Assembly: GCF_032970905.1 (NCBI RefSeq)
Contig: NZ_JAWJZA010000025.1
Direction: 5' to 3' (one strand)
DNA length: 24,992 nucleotides
From: Veillonella absiana
Lineage (GTDB): Bacteria > Bacillota > Negativicutes > Veillonellales > Veillonellaceae
A program made the position numbers and the translations under genes. Positions 9,488-16,335 of this stretch are shown in pieces. A model generated the notes under the pieces. The model saw only the letters and a list, made by a program, of their open reading frames with translations. It made no database searches and was not told where the DNA came from. Each line of letters starts with the position of its first letter. Positions within the stretch are counted from its first letter, which is position 1.

Positions 9488-10294
9488 ATGATTAATAAAA
9501 TTGATTTCAAAGCTAAGAATCTAACATCAAATGCAGGTCTTTTTCTGCTCCTTGAGAATGCAAAAAGCAATGGGATTTTTGATTTTATTGAAAATGACCT
9601 CGTATTTGATAATGACTCAACAAATAAAATCAAGATGAATCATATAAAGACCATGCTCTGCGGTCACTTCATTGGCATTGATAAGTTAGAACGTCTAAAG
9701 CTACTTCAAAATGATCCCCTCGTCAACGAGTTTGATATTTCCGTAAAAGAACCTGAAACAGTGTCACGGTTTCTAGGAAACTTCAACTTCAAGACAACCC
9801 AAATGTTTAGAGACATTAATTTTAAAGTCTTTAAAAAACTGCTCACTAAAAGTAAATTGACATCCATTACGATTGATATTGATAGTAGTGTAATTAACGT
9901 AGAAGGTCATCAAGAAGGTGCGTCAAAAGGATATAATCCTAAGAAACTGGGAAACCGATGCTACAATATCCAATTTGCATTTTGCGACGAATTAAAAGCA
10001 TATGTTACCGGATTTGTAAGAAGTGGCAATACTTACACTGCAAACGGTGCTGCGGAAATGATCAAAGAAATTGTTGCTAACATCAAATCAGACGATTTAG
10101 AAATTTTATTTCGAATGGATAGTGGCTACTTTGATGAAAAAATTATCGAAACGATAGAATCTCTTGGATGCAAATATTTAATTAAAGCCAAAAGTTATTC
10201 TACACTCACCTCACAAGCAACGAATTCATCAATTGTATTCGTTAAAGGAGAAGAAGGTAGAGAAACTACAGAACTGTATACAAAATTAGTTAAA
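9488..10294 (+). pseudogene. tnpA: ISEcp1-like transposase, 5' part (269 codons)
   Basis: This is the N-terminal 269 codons of an IS1380-family transposase. The first catalytic Asp lies in ITIDIDSSV and the second in FRMDSGYFDEK; HQEGASKGYNPKK is the usual family segment. The gene is intact up to TKLVK, where the nested unit begins at 10295; translation then runs about 8 foreign residues to a stop at 10321. The missing end is at 13177-13632. It differs from the inner copy at a modest number of residues, for example SNGIFDF against SNEIFDL. Confidence 0.9.
10290..10294. repeat. Target site duplication TTAAA, left copy
   Basis: TTAAA directly precedes the inner unit, and the same five bases at 13172-13176 directly follow it. 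Five base pairs is the duplication length reported for ISEcp1. Joining the flanks through one TTAAA restores the outer transposase frame as TKLVK-WEKDRR. Confidence 0.85.
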
Positions 10295-10479
10295 CTGAGA
10301 TTCTACGTCAGTACTTTATAAACCACCCTCAAAGCATTGATAAATATACGTTCCTTCAAAATTCAGCTTTCACCCATTGGGTGAAAGAAAAATGCTCAAA
10401 AATGTGTTGAATTATCAGCTTTTATGAGTCGATATATGGTACAATAATAGTAACAAAAGCAGAAAAAGGGGTTTAAATT

Positions 10480-11742
10480 ATGATTAATAAAATTGATTTC
10501 ACAGCTAAGAATCTAACATCAAATGCAGGTCTTTTTCTTCTCCTTGAGAACGCAAAAAGTAATGAGATTTTTGATCTAGTTGAAGATGACCTCGTATTTG
10601 ATAATGACTCCACAAATAAAATCAAGATGAATCATATAAAGACGATGATCTGTGGTCACTTTATTGGTATAGACAAGCTAGAACGTCTAAAGCTCCTTCA
10701 AAATGATCCACTCGTTAATGAATTTGATATTTCCGTAAAAGAACCTGAAACAGTGTCACGATTTTTAGGAAACTTCACCTTTAAGACAACACAAATGTTT
10801 AGAGACATTAATTTTAAAGTCTTTAAAAAACTGCTCACTAAAAGTAAATTGACATCCATTACGATTGATATTGATAGTAGTGTAATCAACGTAGAAGGTC
10901 ATCAAGAAGGTGCATCAAAAGGATATAATCCCAAGAAACTAGGAAACCGATGCTACAATATCCAGTTTGCATTTTGCGACGAATTAAAAGCCTACGTCAC
11001 CGGATTTGTAAGAAGTGGCAATACTTACACAGCTAACGGTGCATCTGAAATGATCAAAGAAATAGTAGCCAACATCAAAACAGATGATTTAGAGATTTTA
11101 TTTCGAATGGATAGTGGCTACTTTGATGAAAAAATTATTGAAACGATAGAATCTCTTGGTTGCAAATATTTAATTAAAGCCAAAAGTTATTCTACGCTTG
11201 CATCCCAAGCAACGAATTCATCGGTTGTATTCGTTAAAGGTGAAGAAGGCAGAGAAACTACAGAACTGTTTACAAAATTAGATAACTGGGAGAAAGACAG
11301 AAGGTTTGTTGTGTCTCGCGTACTGAAACCAGAAAAAGAAAGAGCACAAATATCACTTTTAGAAGGCTCTGAGTACGAATACTTTTTCTTTGTGACAAAC
11401 ACTACATTGCTTTCTGAAAAAGTAGTTATATCCTATGAAAAACGTGGCAATGCTGAGAACTATATTAAAGAAGCCAAATACGACATGGCGGTGGGTCATC
11501 TTTTACTTAAATCATTTTGGGCAAATGAAGCGGTGTTTCAAATGATGATGCTTTCATATAACCTGTTTTTGTTGTTCAAGATTGATTCCTTAGAGCCTTC
11601 AGAATACAGACAGCAAATAAAGACCTTTCGTTTGAAGTATGTATTTCTTGCAGCCAAAATCATTAAAACCGCAAGAACTGTAATTATGAATTTGTCAGAA
11701 AACTATCCGTACAAGGAAGTGTATGAAAAATGTCTGGTATAA
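10480..11742 (+). CDS. tnpA: IS1380-family (ISEcp1-like) transposase, intact
   Basis: This 420-residue transposase is the only unbroken one of the pair and could act on both sets of ends. The DDE residues are in ITIDIDSSV (about D148/D150), FRMDSGYFDEK (about D210) and the C-terminal YEKRGNAENYIKEAKYDMAVGHL, where Glu of the AEN/KEA segment supplies the third acidic residue. The family usually has 400-450 residues. The start at 10480 follows AAAAGGGGTT. The protein is close to, but distinct from, the split outer copy (for example FTAK against FKAK, and DSLEPSE against DSLDSSE). By the known behaviour of ISEcp1 it would transpose the IS with or without the DNA beyond its right end. Confidence 0.92.
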   Translation: MINKIDFTAKNLTSNAGLFLLLENAKSNEIFDLVEDDLVFDNDSTNKIKMNHIKTMICGHFIGIDKLERLKLLQNDPLVNEFDISVKEPETVSRFLGNFTFKTTQMFRDINFKVFKKLLTKSKLTSITIDIDSSVINVEGHQEGASKGYNPKKLGNRCYNIQFAFCDELKAYVTGFVRSGNTYTANGASEMIKEIVANIKTDDLEILFRMDSGYFDEKIIETIESLGCKYLIKAKSYSTLASQATNSSVVFVKGEEGRETTELFTKLDNWEKDRRFVVSRVLKPEKERAQISLLEGSEYEYFFFVTNTTLLSEKVVISYEKRGNAENYIKEAKYDMAVGHLLLKSFWANEAVFQMMMLSYNLFLLFKIDSLEPSEYRQQIKTFRLKYVFLAAKIIKTARTVIMNLSENYPYKEVYEKCLV

Positions 11743-11845
11743 TAAAGATATCATCTTGAAAATCGAGTGTTGCTCTGTGGATAACTTGCAGGGTTTAATA
11801 AGTATCTTTACTCAAAAGTTGCAATCAATAATTTATTGAAAAAGA

Positions 11846-11875
11846 TTGAAAGGTGGTGGTAAATAATGTTACAAT
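11846..11875 (+). promoter_or_regulatory. Outward promoter at the right end of the inner IS
   Basis: TTGAAA (11846-11851), an 18-base spacer, then TACAAT (11870-11875). These are the -35 and -10 boxes I recall for the ISEcp1 promoter that drives captured genes such as blaCTX-M. Here it points at the PPOX gene that begins at 11994. Confidence 0.8.
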
Positions 11876-11993
11876 GTGGGAGTATCAGTTTAAATTCTTC
11901 GTGAAATAGTGTTCTTTTAAGCTAATAAAAAATGCACGTGGAATTTAGGTCAAAGAAAAGTAAAGAAAAATTTATTTATGGAGGTAAAAAAGG

Positions 11994-12386
11994 ATGAGTC
12001 AAGTTGTTGATTTTTTAAATGAAGCAAAAACTTATTATTTTGCAACCGTTGAAGGAGACCAGCCAAGGGTCAGACCGTTTGGTGCAGCCATGGAGAGGAA
12101 TGGCAAGGTCTATCTTGGTACAACCAATCAGAAAAAAGTTTATCAGCAGTTATTGGCAAATTCAAAGGTGGAAGTCTCAGGTATGGCAAAAGGAAAATGG
12201 ATTCGGCTCACCGGCGAAGCCGTAATTGATGATACCGTGGAAGCAAGGGAAGCAATGCTTGAAGCAAATCCGCCTTTGAGAGATATGTATAGCGCTGATG
12301 ATGGGAAATTCACCGTATTTTATTTGAAAAACATGCAGGCAGTTTTATATTCCTTTACAGGAGATCCGGAGATATTAGATAATTAA
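11994..12386 (+). CDS. PPOX-class flavin-binding protein
   Basis: The product is 130 residues and belongs to the pyridoxamine 5'-phosphate oxidase-like split-barrel family. The typical opening is MSQVVDFLNEAKTYYFATVEG, followed by DQPRVRPFGAAM (flavin phosphate contacts), the strand GKWIRLTGEAVIDD, and a tail with MYSADDGKFTVFYL. Clostridial relatives are FMN-binding reductases of unknown substrate, and more distant Nim proteins reduce nitroimidazoles. I see no feature that proves a Nim function. The start at 11994 has GGAGG at 11980-11984. The gene lies 44 bases beyond the IRR of the inner IS and downstream of its promoter, so it looks like captured cargo. Confidence 0.85.
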   Translation: MSQVVDFLNEAKTYYFATVEGDQPRVRPFGAAMERNGKVYLGTTNQKKVYQQLLANSKVEVSGMAKGKWIRLTGEAVIDDTVEAREAMLEANPPLRDMYSADDGKFTVFYLKNMQAVLYSFTGDPEILDN

Positions 12387-12467
12387 TCAAAACATGCAGC
12401 CCAAGTGTAGAATGAACTGACCCCCATAAGTTAGACCAAAAATCTAACTTATGGGAGGTCATTTTTT

Positions 12468-13037
12468 ATGGCAAAATACAGTTATGAATTTAAGTTACAA
12501 GTTGTTCAAGCATATTTAGATGGAGAAGGCGGTTATAGATATCTTTCAAAAAAATATGGAGTACCTTCAAAAAGGGATATTGAAAAATGGGTATTTGCAT
12601 ATAAAGCGTTTGGAAAAGATGGTTTGATGCGATCAAGAAAAAATGAAAGTTACTCTTTCGAATTTAAGCTTCATGTAGTAGAGTTATATTTAACAACAGA
12701 AGTTTCATATCAGGAGTTAGCTTTATCTGTAGGGATAAATAATCCACCTCTAATTGCCAGGTGGGTAAACGATCATAGAATTGCTGGTCCTGATGCTTTG
12801 AAAGTAAAGAGTAAAGGACGGCAAAAGAAATTGAATAAAGCAAAAGATAAATCTCCATTATTGAATGATAAGCAAAATAGCGATTTAGAATATCTGAAAC
12901 AACTTGAAGATGAAAATCTTAAATTAAGAATCGAGAACGCCTATTTAAAAGAACTGAGGAGGCTGCGTTTAGAGGAGGAAGCTCTTCTGAAAAAACAGCG
13001 AGAATCATCCACAGCCTCCGAGGAGACTTCAAACTAA
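12468..13037 (+). CDS. IS3-family OrfA (IS150 group)
   Basis: The product is 189 residues with two N-terminal helix-turn-helix repeats (about 1-60, FKLQVVQAYLDGEGGYRYLS; and about 62-115, FKLHVVELYLTTEVSYQELA) and a C-terminal leucine-zipper-like coiled coil (LKQLEDENLKLRIENAYLKEL). This is the DNA-binding half of an IS3 transposase. The A6 run at 12990-12995 near the end is a likely -1 slip site into orfB. Because orfB is truncated, no working OrfAB can be made. GGGAGG at 12452-12457 precedes the ATG. Confidence 0.85.
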   Translation: MAKYSYEFKLQVVQAYLDGEGGYRYLSKKYGVPSKRDIEKWVFAYKAFGKDGLMRSRKNESYSFEFKLHVVELYLTTEVSYQELALSVGINNPPLIARWVNDHRIAGPDALKVKSKGRQKKLNKAKDKSPLLNDKQNSDLEYLKQLEDENLKLRIENAYLKELRRLRLEEEALLKKQRESSTASEETSN

Positions 13038-13171
13038 AAAATATTCTCGCAGTTACAGGATTTCCAAAAGCGACATATATGTATTGGAGAAAACTTTTTG
13101 ATAGAGAAAATCCAAACGAGAAACTTGAACAAAAAATTCTTGATATCAGAAAGAAAAACAAAGATTTTGGC
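12995..13171 (+). pseudogene. IS3-family OrfB fragment (5' end only)
   Basis: In the -1 frame relative to OrfA the sequence reads IIHSLRGDFKLKNILAVTG, then KATYMYWRKLF and ILDIRKKNKDFG. This is the usual N-terminus of IS150-group OrfB. It ends at 13171, before any DDE residue, at the right edge of the nested unit. Confidence 0.8.
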
Positions 13172-13176
13172 TTAAA
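13172..13176. repeat. Target site duplication TTAAA, right copy
   Basis: This matches 10290-10294. The next codon, TGG at 13177, continues the outer transposase as WEKDRRF. Confidence 0.85.
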
Positions 13177-13632
13177 TGGGAAAAAGACAGAAGATTTGTC
13201 GTATCTCGCGTACTGAAACCAGAAAAAGAAAGAGCACAATTATCACTTTTAGAAGGTTCCGAATACGACTACTTTTTCTTTGTAACAAATACTACCTTGC
13301 TTTCTGAAAAAGTAGTTATATACTATGAAAAGCGTGGTAATGCTGAAAACTATATCAAAGAAGCCAAATACGACATGGCGGTGGGTCATCTCTTGCTAAA
13401 GTCATTTTGGGCGAATGAAGCCGTGTTTCAAATGATGATGCTTTCATATAACCTATTTTTGTTGTTCAAGTTTGATTCCTTGGACTCTTCAGAATACAGA
13501 CAGCAAATAAAGACCTTTCGTTTGAAGTATGTATTTCTTGCAGCAAAAATAATCAAAACCGCAAGATATGTAATCATGAAGTTGTCGGAAAACTATCCGT
13601 ACAAGGGAGTGTATGAAAAATGTCTGGTATAA
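13177..13632 (+). pseudogene. tnpA: ISEcp1-like transposase, 3' part
   Basis: These 151 residues begin WEKDRRFVVSRVLKPEKERA and include the C-terminal catalytic segment YEKRGNAENYIKEAKYDMAVG and the end YEKCLV. Added to the 269 codons at 9488-10294 they make exactly 420, the length of the intact inner transposase. The part has no start codon or ribosome site of its own at the break, so it is a dead half-gene. Confidence 0.9.
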
Positions 13633-13734
13633 TAAGAATATCATCAATAAAATTGAGTGTTCTCTGTGGATAACTTGCAGAGTTTATTAAGTATCATTGC
13701 AGCAAAGATGAAATCAATGATTTATCAAAAATGA

Positions 13735-13764
13735 TTGAAAGGTGGTTGTAAATAATGTTACAAT
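13735..13764 (+). promoter_or_regulatory. Outward promoter at the right end of the outer IS
   Basis: TTGAAA (13735-13740), an 18-base spacer, then TACAAT (13759-13764): the same pair as in the inner copy. It points at the MBL-fold gene beginning at 13871. Confidence 0.8.
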
Positions 13765-13870
13765 GTGTGAGAAGCAGTCTAAATTCTTCGTGAAATAGTG
13801 ATTTTTGAAGCTAATAAAAAACACACGTGGAATTTAGGTTAGACTATAAATAGAAAAAGGAGTTTTGACA

Positions 13871-14512
13871 ATGACAGAGATTATCAAAGATTTATACCAA
13901 TTTACAGAGGTAATGGAGCCGATTAAGCTTTCAATGCACCAATACTTATTGATGACAAATGAGCCTGTTCTCATTCAGACCGGAGCCGTATCACAAGCGC
14001 AAACTACCATTCCTAAGTTGCAAGAGTTGCTCGGTGAACGCAAAATAAAATACATTCTAATTTCTCATTTTGAATCAGACGAATGTGGCGGACTTGCTTT
14101 GGTTCTCAAAGAACATCCCGAAGCTGTCGCGGTTTGTTCCGAAACCACAGCAAGACAACTGATGGGGTTTGGTATTACTAACAATGTGCTTATTAAAAAG
14201 CCGAATGAAATATTTGCCGGAGATGATTTTGAATTTCAAGCTATCAGTTACCCATCTGAAATGCATATGTGGGAAGGACTTTTATTTTTTGAAAAGAAAC
14301 GTGGTATTTTCTTTAGCAGCGACCTCATGTTCGGCATGGGTGAGAATCACGGACAAGTTATCGAAAGCAGTTGGGACGCAGCGGTAAAATCAAGCGGCGC
14401 AGATACATTGCCCAATCAAGAATCCGGACAAAAGCTATCCTCGGATTTGAGTGAGATTGAACCTAAGTTCGTTGCTTCCGGTCATGGGTTTTGCATTACG
14501 ATTGTAGGATAA
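13871..14512 (+). CDS. MBL-fold protein, flavodiiron-like
   Basis: The product is 213 residues. The metallo-beta-lactamase-like core carries SHFESDECGGL (about residues 72-82), the equivalent of the SHxExDHxG metal motif of flavodiiron proteins, with Cys in place of the usual His. Later ligands could be H132 in MHMWEG, D151 in FFSSDLMFG and H206 in ASGHG. It lacks the flavodoxin half of true flavodiiron proteins, so an O2- or NO-reducing role is unproven; relatives are annotated only as MBL-fold hydrolases. The ATG at 13871 follows AAAAGGAG. It sits 32 bases beyond the outer IS right end, downstream of its promoter, in the geometry of an ISEcp1-mobilized gene. Confidence 0.75.
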   Translation: MTEIIKDLYQFTEVMEPIKLSMHQYLLMTNEPVLIQTGAVSQAQTTIPKLQELLGERKIKYILISHFESDECGGLALVLKEHPEAVAVCSETTARQLMGFGITNNVLIKKPNEIFAGDDFEFQAISYPSEMHMWEGLLFFEKKRGIFFSSDLMFGMGENHGQVIESSWDAAVKSSGADTLPNQESGQKLSSDLSEIEPKFVASGHGFCITIVG

Positions 14513-14622
14513 ATCAAGCAAATAGACCTTGCAAAATAAGCATTTGCAAATATACCACTTCATAAAACCGTATACTGTAATTATCAAGATTTTGAACGAT
14601 ATTGAAAAACAGTAACTTAAAG

Positions 14623-14655
14623 GCTCGATATATTTATAATATATCGAGCTTTTTT
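14623..14655 (+). terminator. Rho-independent terminator after the MBL gene
   Basis: GCTCGATATAT (14623-14633) pairs with ATATATCGAGC (14639-14649), followed by six T. The rest of 14513-14779 holds no gene that I can support. CGTCCCAACGTCCCAA at about 14693-14708 is a short direct repeat of no clear meaning. Confidence 0.85.
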
Positions 14656-14779
14656 CATGTCTAAAAACTTGGGGGTATATAGTGAAAAATACCGTCCCAA
14701 CGTCCCAAAGGCTGATAAGTAGGCGCATTATATGGGTAATATTTAATCCAGCTAATTTTTCTTCGAAAGCTCCCTTTTC

Positions 14780-14788
14780 TGGTATAAT
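14780..14788 (+). promoter_or_regulatory. Extended -10 promoter for the caspase gene
   Basis: TGGTATAAT (14780-14788) is a perfect extended -10. No good -35 is visible, which extended -10 promoters tolerate. It lies 55 bases before the caspase-like gene and after a terminator, so that gene probably has its own transcript. Confidence 0.55.
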
Positions 14789-14842
14789 ATGATTTATATA
14801 TATTGAAATTTCTTGAATGATTTAAGAGTTTTAGGAGGAAAT

Positions 14843-16273
14843 ATGGACCGTTTAGCTTTGATAATTGGAAACTCGAAATATCAGCGTGTTGGAACGCTAA
14901 AAAATCCCCAAAATGATGCTACCGACATAGCAAGTATTTTAAGTACACTTGGCTTTGAGGTTGATTATTATCTTGATTTGAACATCAGTAAAATGGAAAC
15001 AGCAGTTAGAGATTATCTTCTTAAACTTGACGAATTTTCAACTGGATTATTCTTTTTTGCCGGACATGGTATGCAAATTGATGGAATAAACTTCTTGGTA
15101 CCAACAGACTGCGAGCTAAAAGACAAGGCAAAAACTATGCTATCGTGTTTTAACATAAATAAGTATTTAGAAGGAATATCACATTACAAAGGAAAAACAA
15201 ATATTTGTATTTTGGATGCTTGTCGAGATAATCCCTATTCAGTATCCAGTCGAGATATTATTTCTGGATTTGCACCATTTACATATCAACCCAAAGGAAC
15301 AATTATTGCTTATTCTACGAGCCCAGATAATAGTGCATCAGACGGAGATGGAAGCAATGGATTATATACAGGGGTACTGAAAGATGCTTTGCAAATTCCT
15401 AATCTAAAAATCGAAGAGATGTTTAAATCCGTAAGAAAAAATGTTATGGAATTGTCAAATGATGAACAAATATCGTGGGAGCATTCATCGCTTGTAGGTG
15501 ATTTCTATTTTTCGGTCAAAGAAATGCCAGTAGTGCCTGATGTTTCCGATTCTGATATTTATGCTTTTATTAAGGAGAAAGGGGATTATTATGCTAAGGT
15601 AACAGAGGATATTAATGATATAGAGTGTATGCCATATGTCGATGGTTATAACAAATTTAACATCCCAATCATAAAATTGTTGAGAGCTTTTTCAAGAATT
15701 GATTACAAGAAGAATGGAACAGTTTTTTCTGACAACACAATAGATCAGCTTAACATAAATTATCTTGAATCATGGGGATTTGCGAGAAAAAATGGACGTT
15801 GGTACTATAAGGATAACTATGTGGAAATGGGTGACCCTTTGCCATTGTCTGATGAATTAATGCCAATGATGCCTTCCGTCGGGCATGAAATAAATCTTGA
15901 AGGTAATATTCAATGTGCTTTTAATGCTGAAAAGTTATATATAGTTCTAACATCCAATTTCCCCGATGAAACACCATTGATTTTTACACTGAAAGGGAAA
16001 AATTACAATGCACAATCAAAGGCATCTGTATCATCAGGAATAGCAACCTCTGATGGGTTTTCAAATAATTCATCCATTATAGATGATGGTCTGTATCGCT
16101 TAGAAATATCATGTCCCATTAACAGTGTGTTACCGCCTTCAGTCAAAGGAGTATTTGGAGAGCGCAATAGAAATTTAACTGGTCAAAATGTTAAATTTGA
16201 CCCTATAAGTGGCAACACAGCAAGTTTAAACTTCAATTTTGTTATTACAAATAATGAGCCAAAACTAGTATGA
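14843..16273 (+). CDS. Caspase-like (peptidase C14) protein
   Basis: The product is 476 residues. The N-terminal caspase-like domain (about 1-230) opens with ALIIGNSKYQ and carries the catalytic His in FFFAGHGMQIDG (H75) and the catalytic Cys in ILDACRDNPY (C127); GTIIAYSTSPDNSASDG is the usual substrate-pocket segment. Bacterial caspase-like proteases often cut after Arg or Lys and some act in phage defence or cell death. Residues 240-345 are of unknown fold, and residues 360-476 look all-beta and Ig- or C2-like. No signal peptide or membrane segment is seen. AGGAGG at 14833-14838 supports the ATG at 14843. The TGA stop overlaps an ATG of the relaxase frame. The target and role here are unknown. 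Confidence 0.85.
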   Translation: MDRLALIIGNSKYQRVGTLKNPQNDATDIASILSTLGFEVDYYLDLNISKMETAVRDYLLKLDEFSTGLFFFAGHGMQIDGINFLVPTDCELKDKAKTMLSCFNINKYLEGISHYKGKTNICILDACRDNPYSVSSRDIISGFAPFTYQPKGTIIAYSTSPDNSASDGDGSNGLYTGVLKDALQIPNLKIEEMFKSVRKNVMELSNDEQISWEHSSLVGDFYFSVKEMPVVPDVSDSDIYAFIKEKGDYYAKVTEDINDIECMPYVDGYNKFNIPIIKLLRAFSRIDYKKNGTVFSDNTIDQLNINYLESWGFARKNGRWYYKDNYVEMGDPLPLSDELMPMMPSVGHEINLEGNIQCAFNAEKLYIVLTSNFPDETPLIFTLKGKNYNAQSKASVSSGIATSDGFSNNSSIIDDGLYRLEISCPINSVLPPSVKGVFGERNRNLTGQNVKFDPISGNTASLNFNFVITNNEPKLV

Positions 16274-16284
16274 AAAATTCTACT

Positions 16285-16313
16285 AAAGAGTTGCCACACG
16301 GCAGCTCTTTTTT
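16285..16313 (+). terminator. Terminator between the caspase gene and the relaxase
   Basis: AAAGAGTTGCC (16285-16295) pairs with GGCAGCTCTTT (16300-16310) with one G-U pair and an ACAC loop, and the T-run extends to 16313. It lies in the first 40 bases of the longer relaxase reading frame, which argues that the relaxase start is downstream. Confidence 0.75.
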
Positions 16314-16335
16314 CTTGCCCAAAGGAGGTGTTATC

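Larger units (their letters stand above)
10295..11949 (+). mobile_element. Inner complete ISEcp1-like element
   Basis: This copy is 1,655 bp, from the altered IRL CTGAGATTCTACGT (10295-10308) to a canonical IRR ACGTGGAATTTAGG (11936-11949). It has the same layout as the outer copy: a short left leader with the hairpin TTTCACCCATTGGGTGAAAG, one 420-codon transposase gene, and a right tail with an outward promoter. The sequence differs from the outer copy at scattered positions, so it is a sister lineage and not a fresh duplicate. Confidence 0.85.
10295..13171 (+). mobile_element. Nested 2.9-kb ISEcp1-type transposition unit
   Basis: The unit holds a complete ISEcp1-like copy, a PPOX flavoprotein gene and a truncated IS3 element, and is flanked by TTAAA on both sides. 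Its left end CTGAGATTCTACGT is a slightly altered IRL. Its right end is not a normal IRR: read inward it starts GCCAAAATCTTTG, only loosely like CCTAAATTCCACG, and it lies inside the IS3 orfB. ISEcp1 is known to skip its own IRR, use weak downstream look-alikes and carry the DNA in between. The layout here fits that mechanism. Confidence 0.8.
12406..13171 (+). mobile_element. IS3-family (IS150-like) element, 3'-truncated
   Basis: The left end starts near TGTAGAATGAACTGACCCCC (12406). Within it, CCATAAGTTAGA and TCTAACTTATGG form an inverted repeat around 12425-12453, just before orfA. OrfA is whole, and the start of orfB follows in the -1 frame. The element stops at 13171, where the TTAAA duplication and the outer transposase resume. 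It has no right end, so it cannot move by itself. Confidence 0.8.
9303..13838 (+). mobile_element. Outer ISEcp1-like element (IS1380 family), interrupted
   Basis: The left end CCTAGATTCTACGT (9303-9316) and right end ACGTGGAATTTAGG (13825-13838) are, from memory, identical to the published 14-bp ends of ISEcp1. Removing the nested unit (10295-13171) and one TTAAA leaves 1,654 bp, against about 1,656 bp for ISEcp1. The transposase then reads through 420 codons without a break. The bases flanking the outer ends are TATAA (left) and TTAGA (right). They do not form a target duplication, so the outer copy may itself have moved with downstream DNA. Confidence 0.85.

Noticed and set aside
13839..13849. 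TATAA at 13845-13849 as the partner of TATAA at 9298-9302, a target duplication of the outer IS
   Set aside because: It lies six bases away from the IRR end rather than directly next to it, and the flanks are AT-rich, so the match is probably chance.
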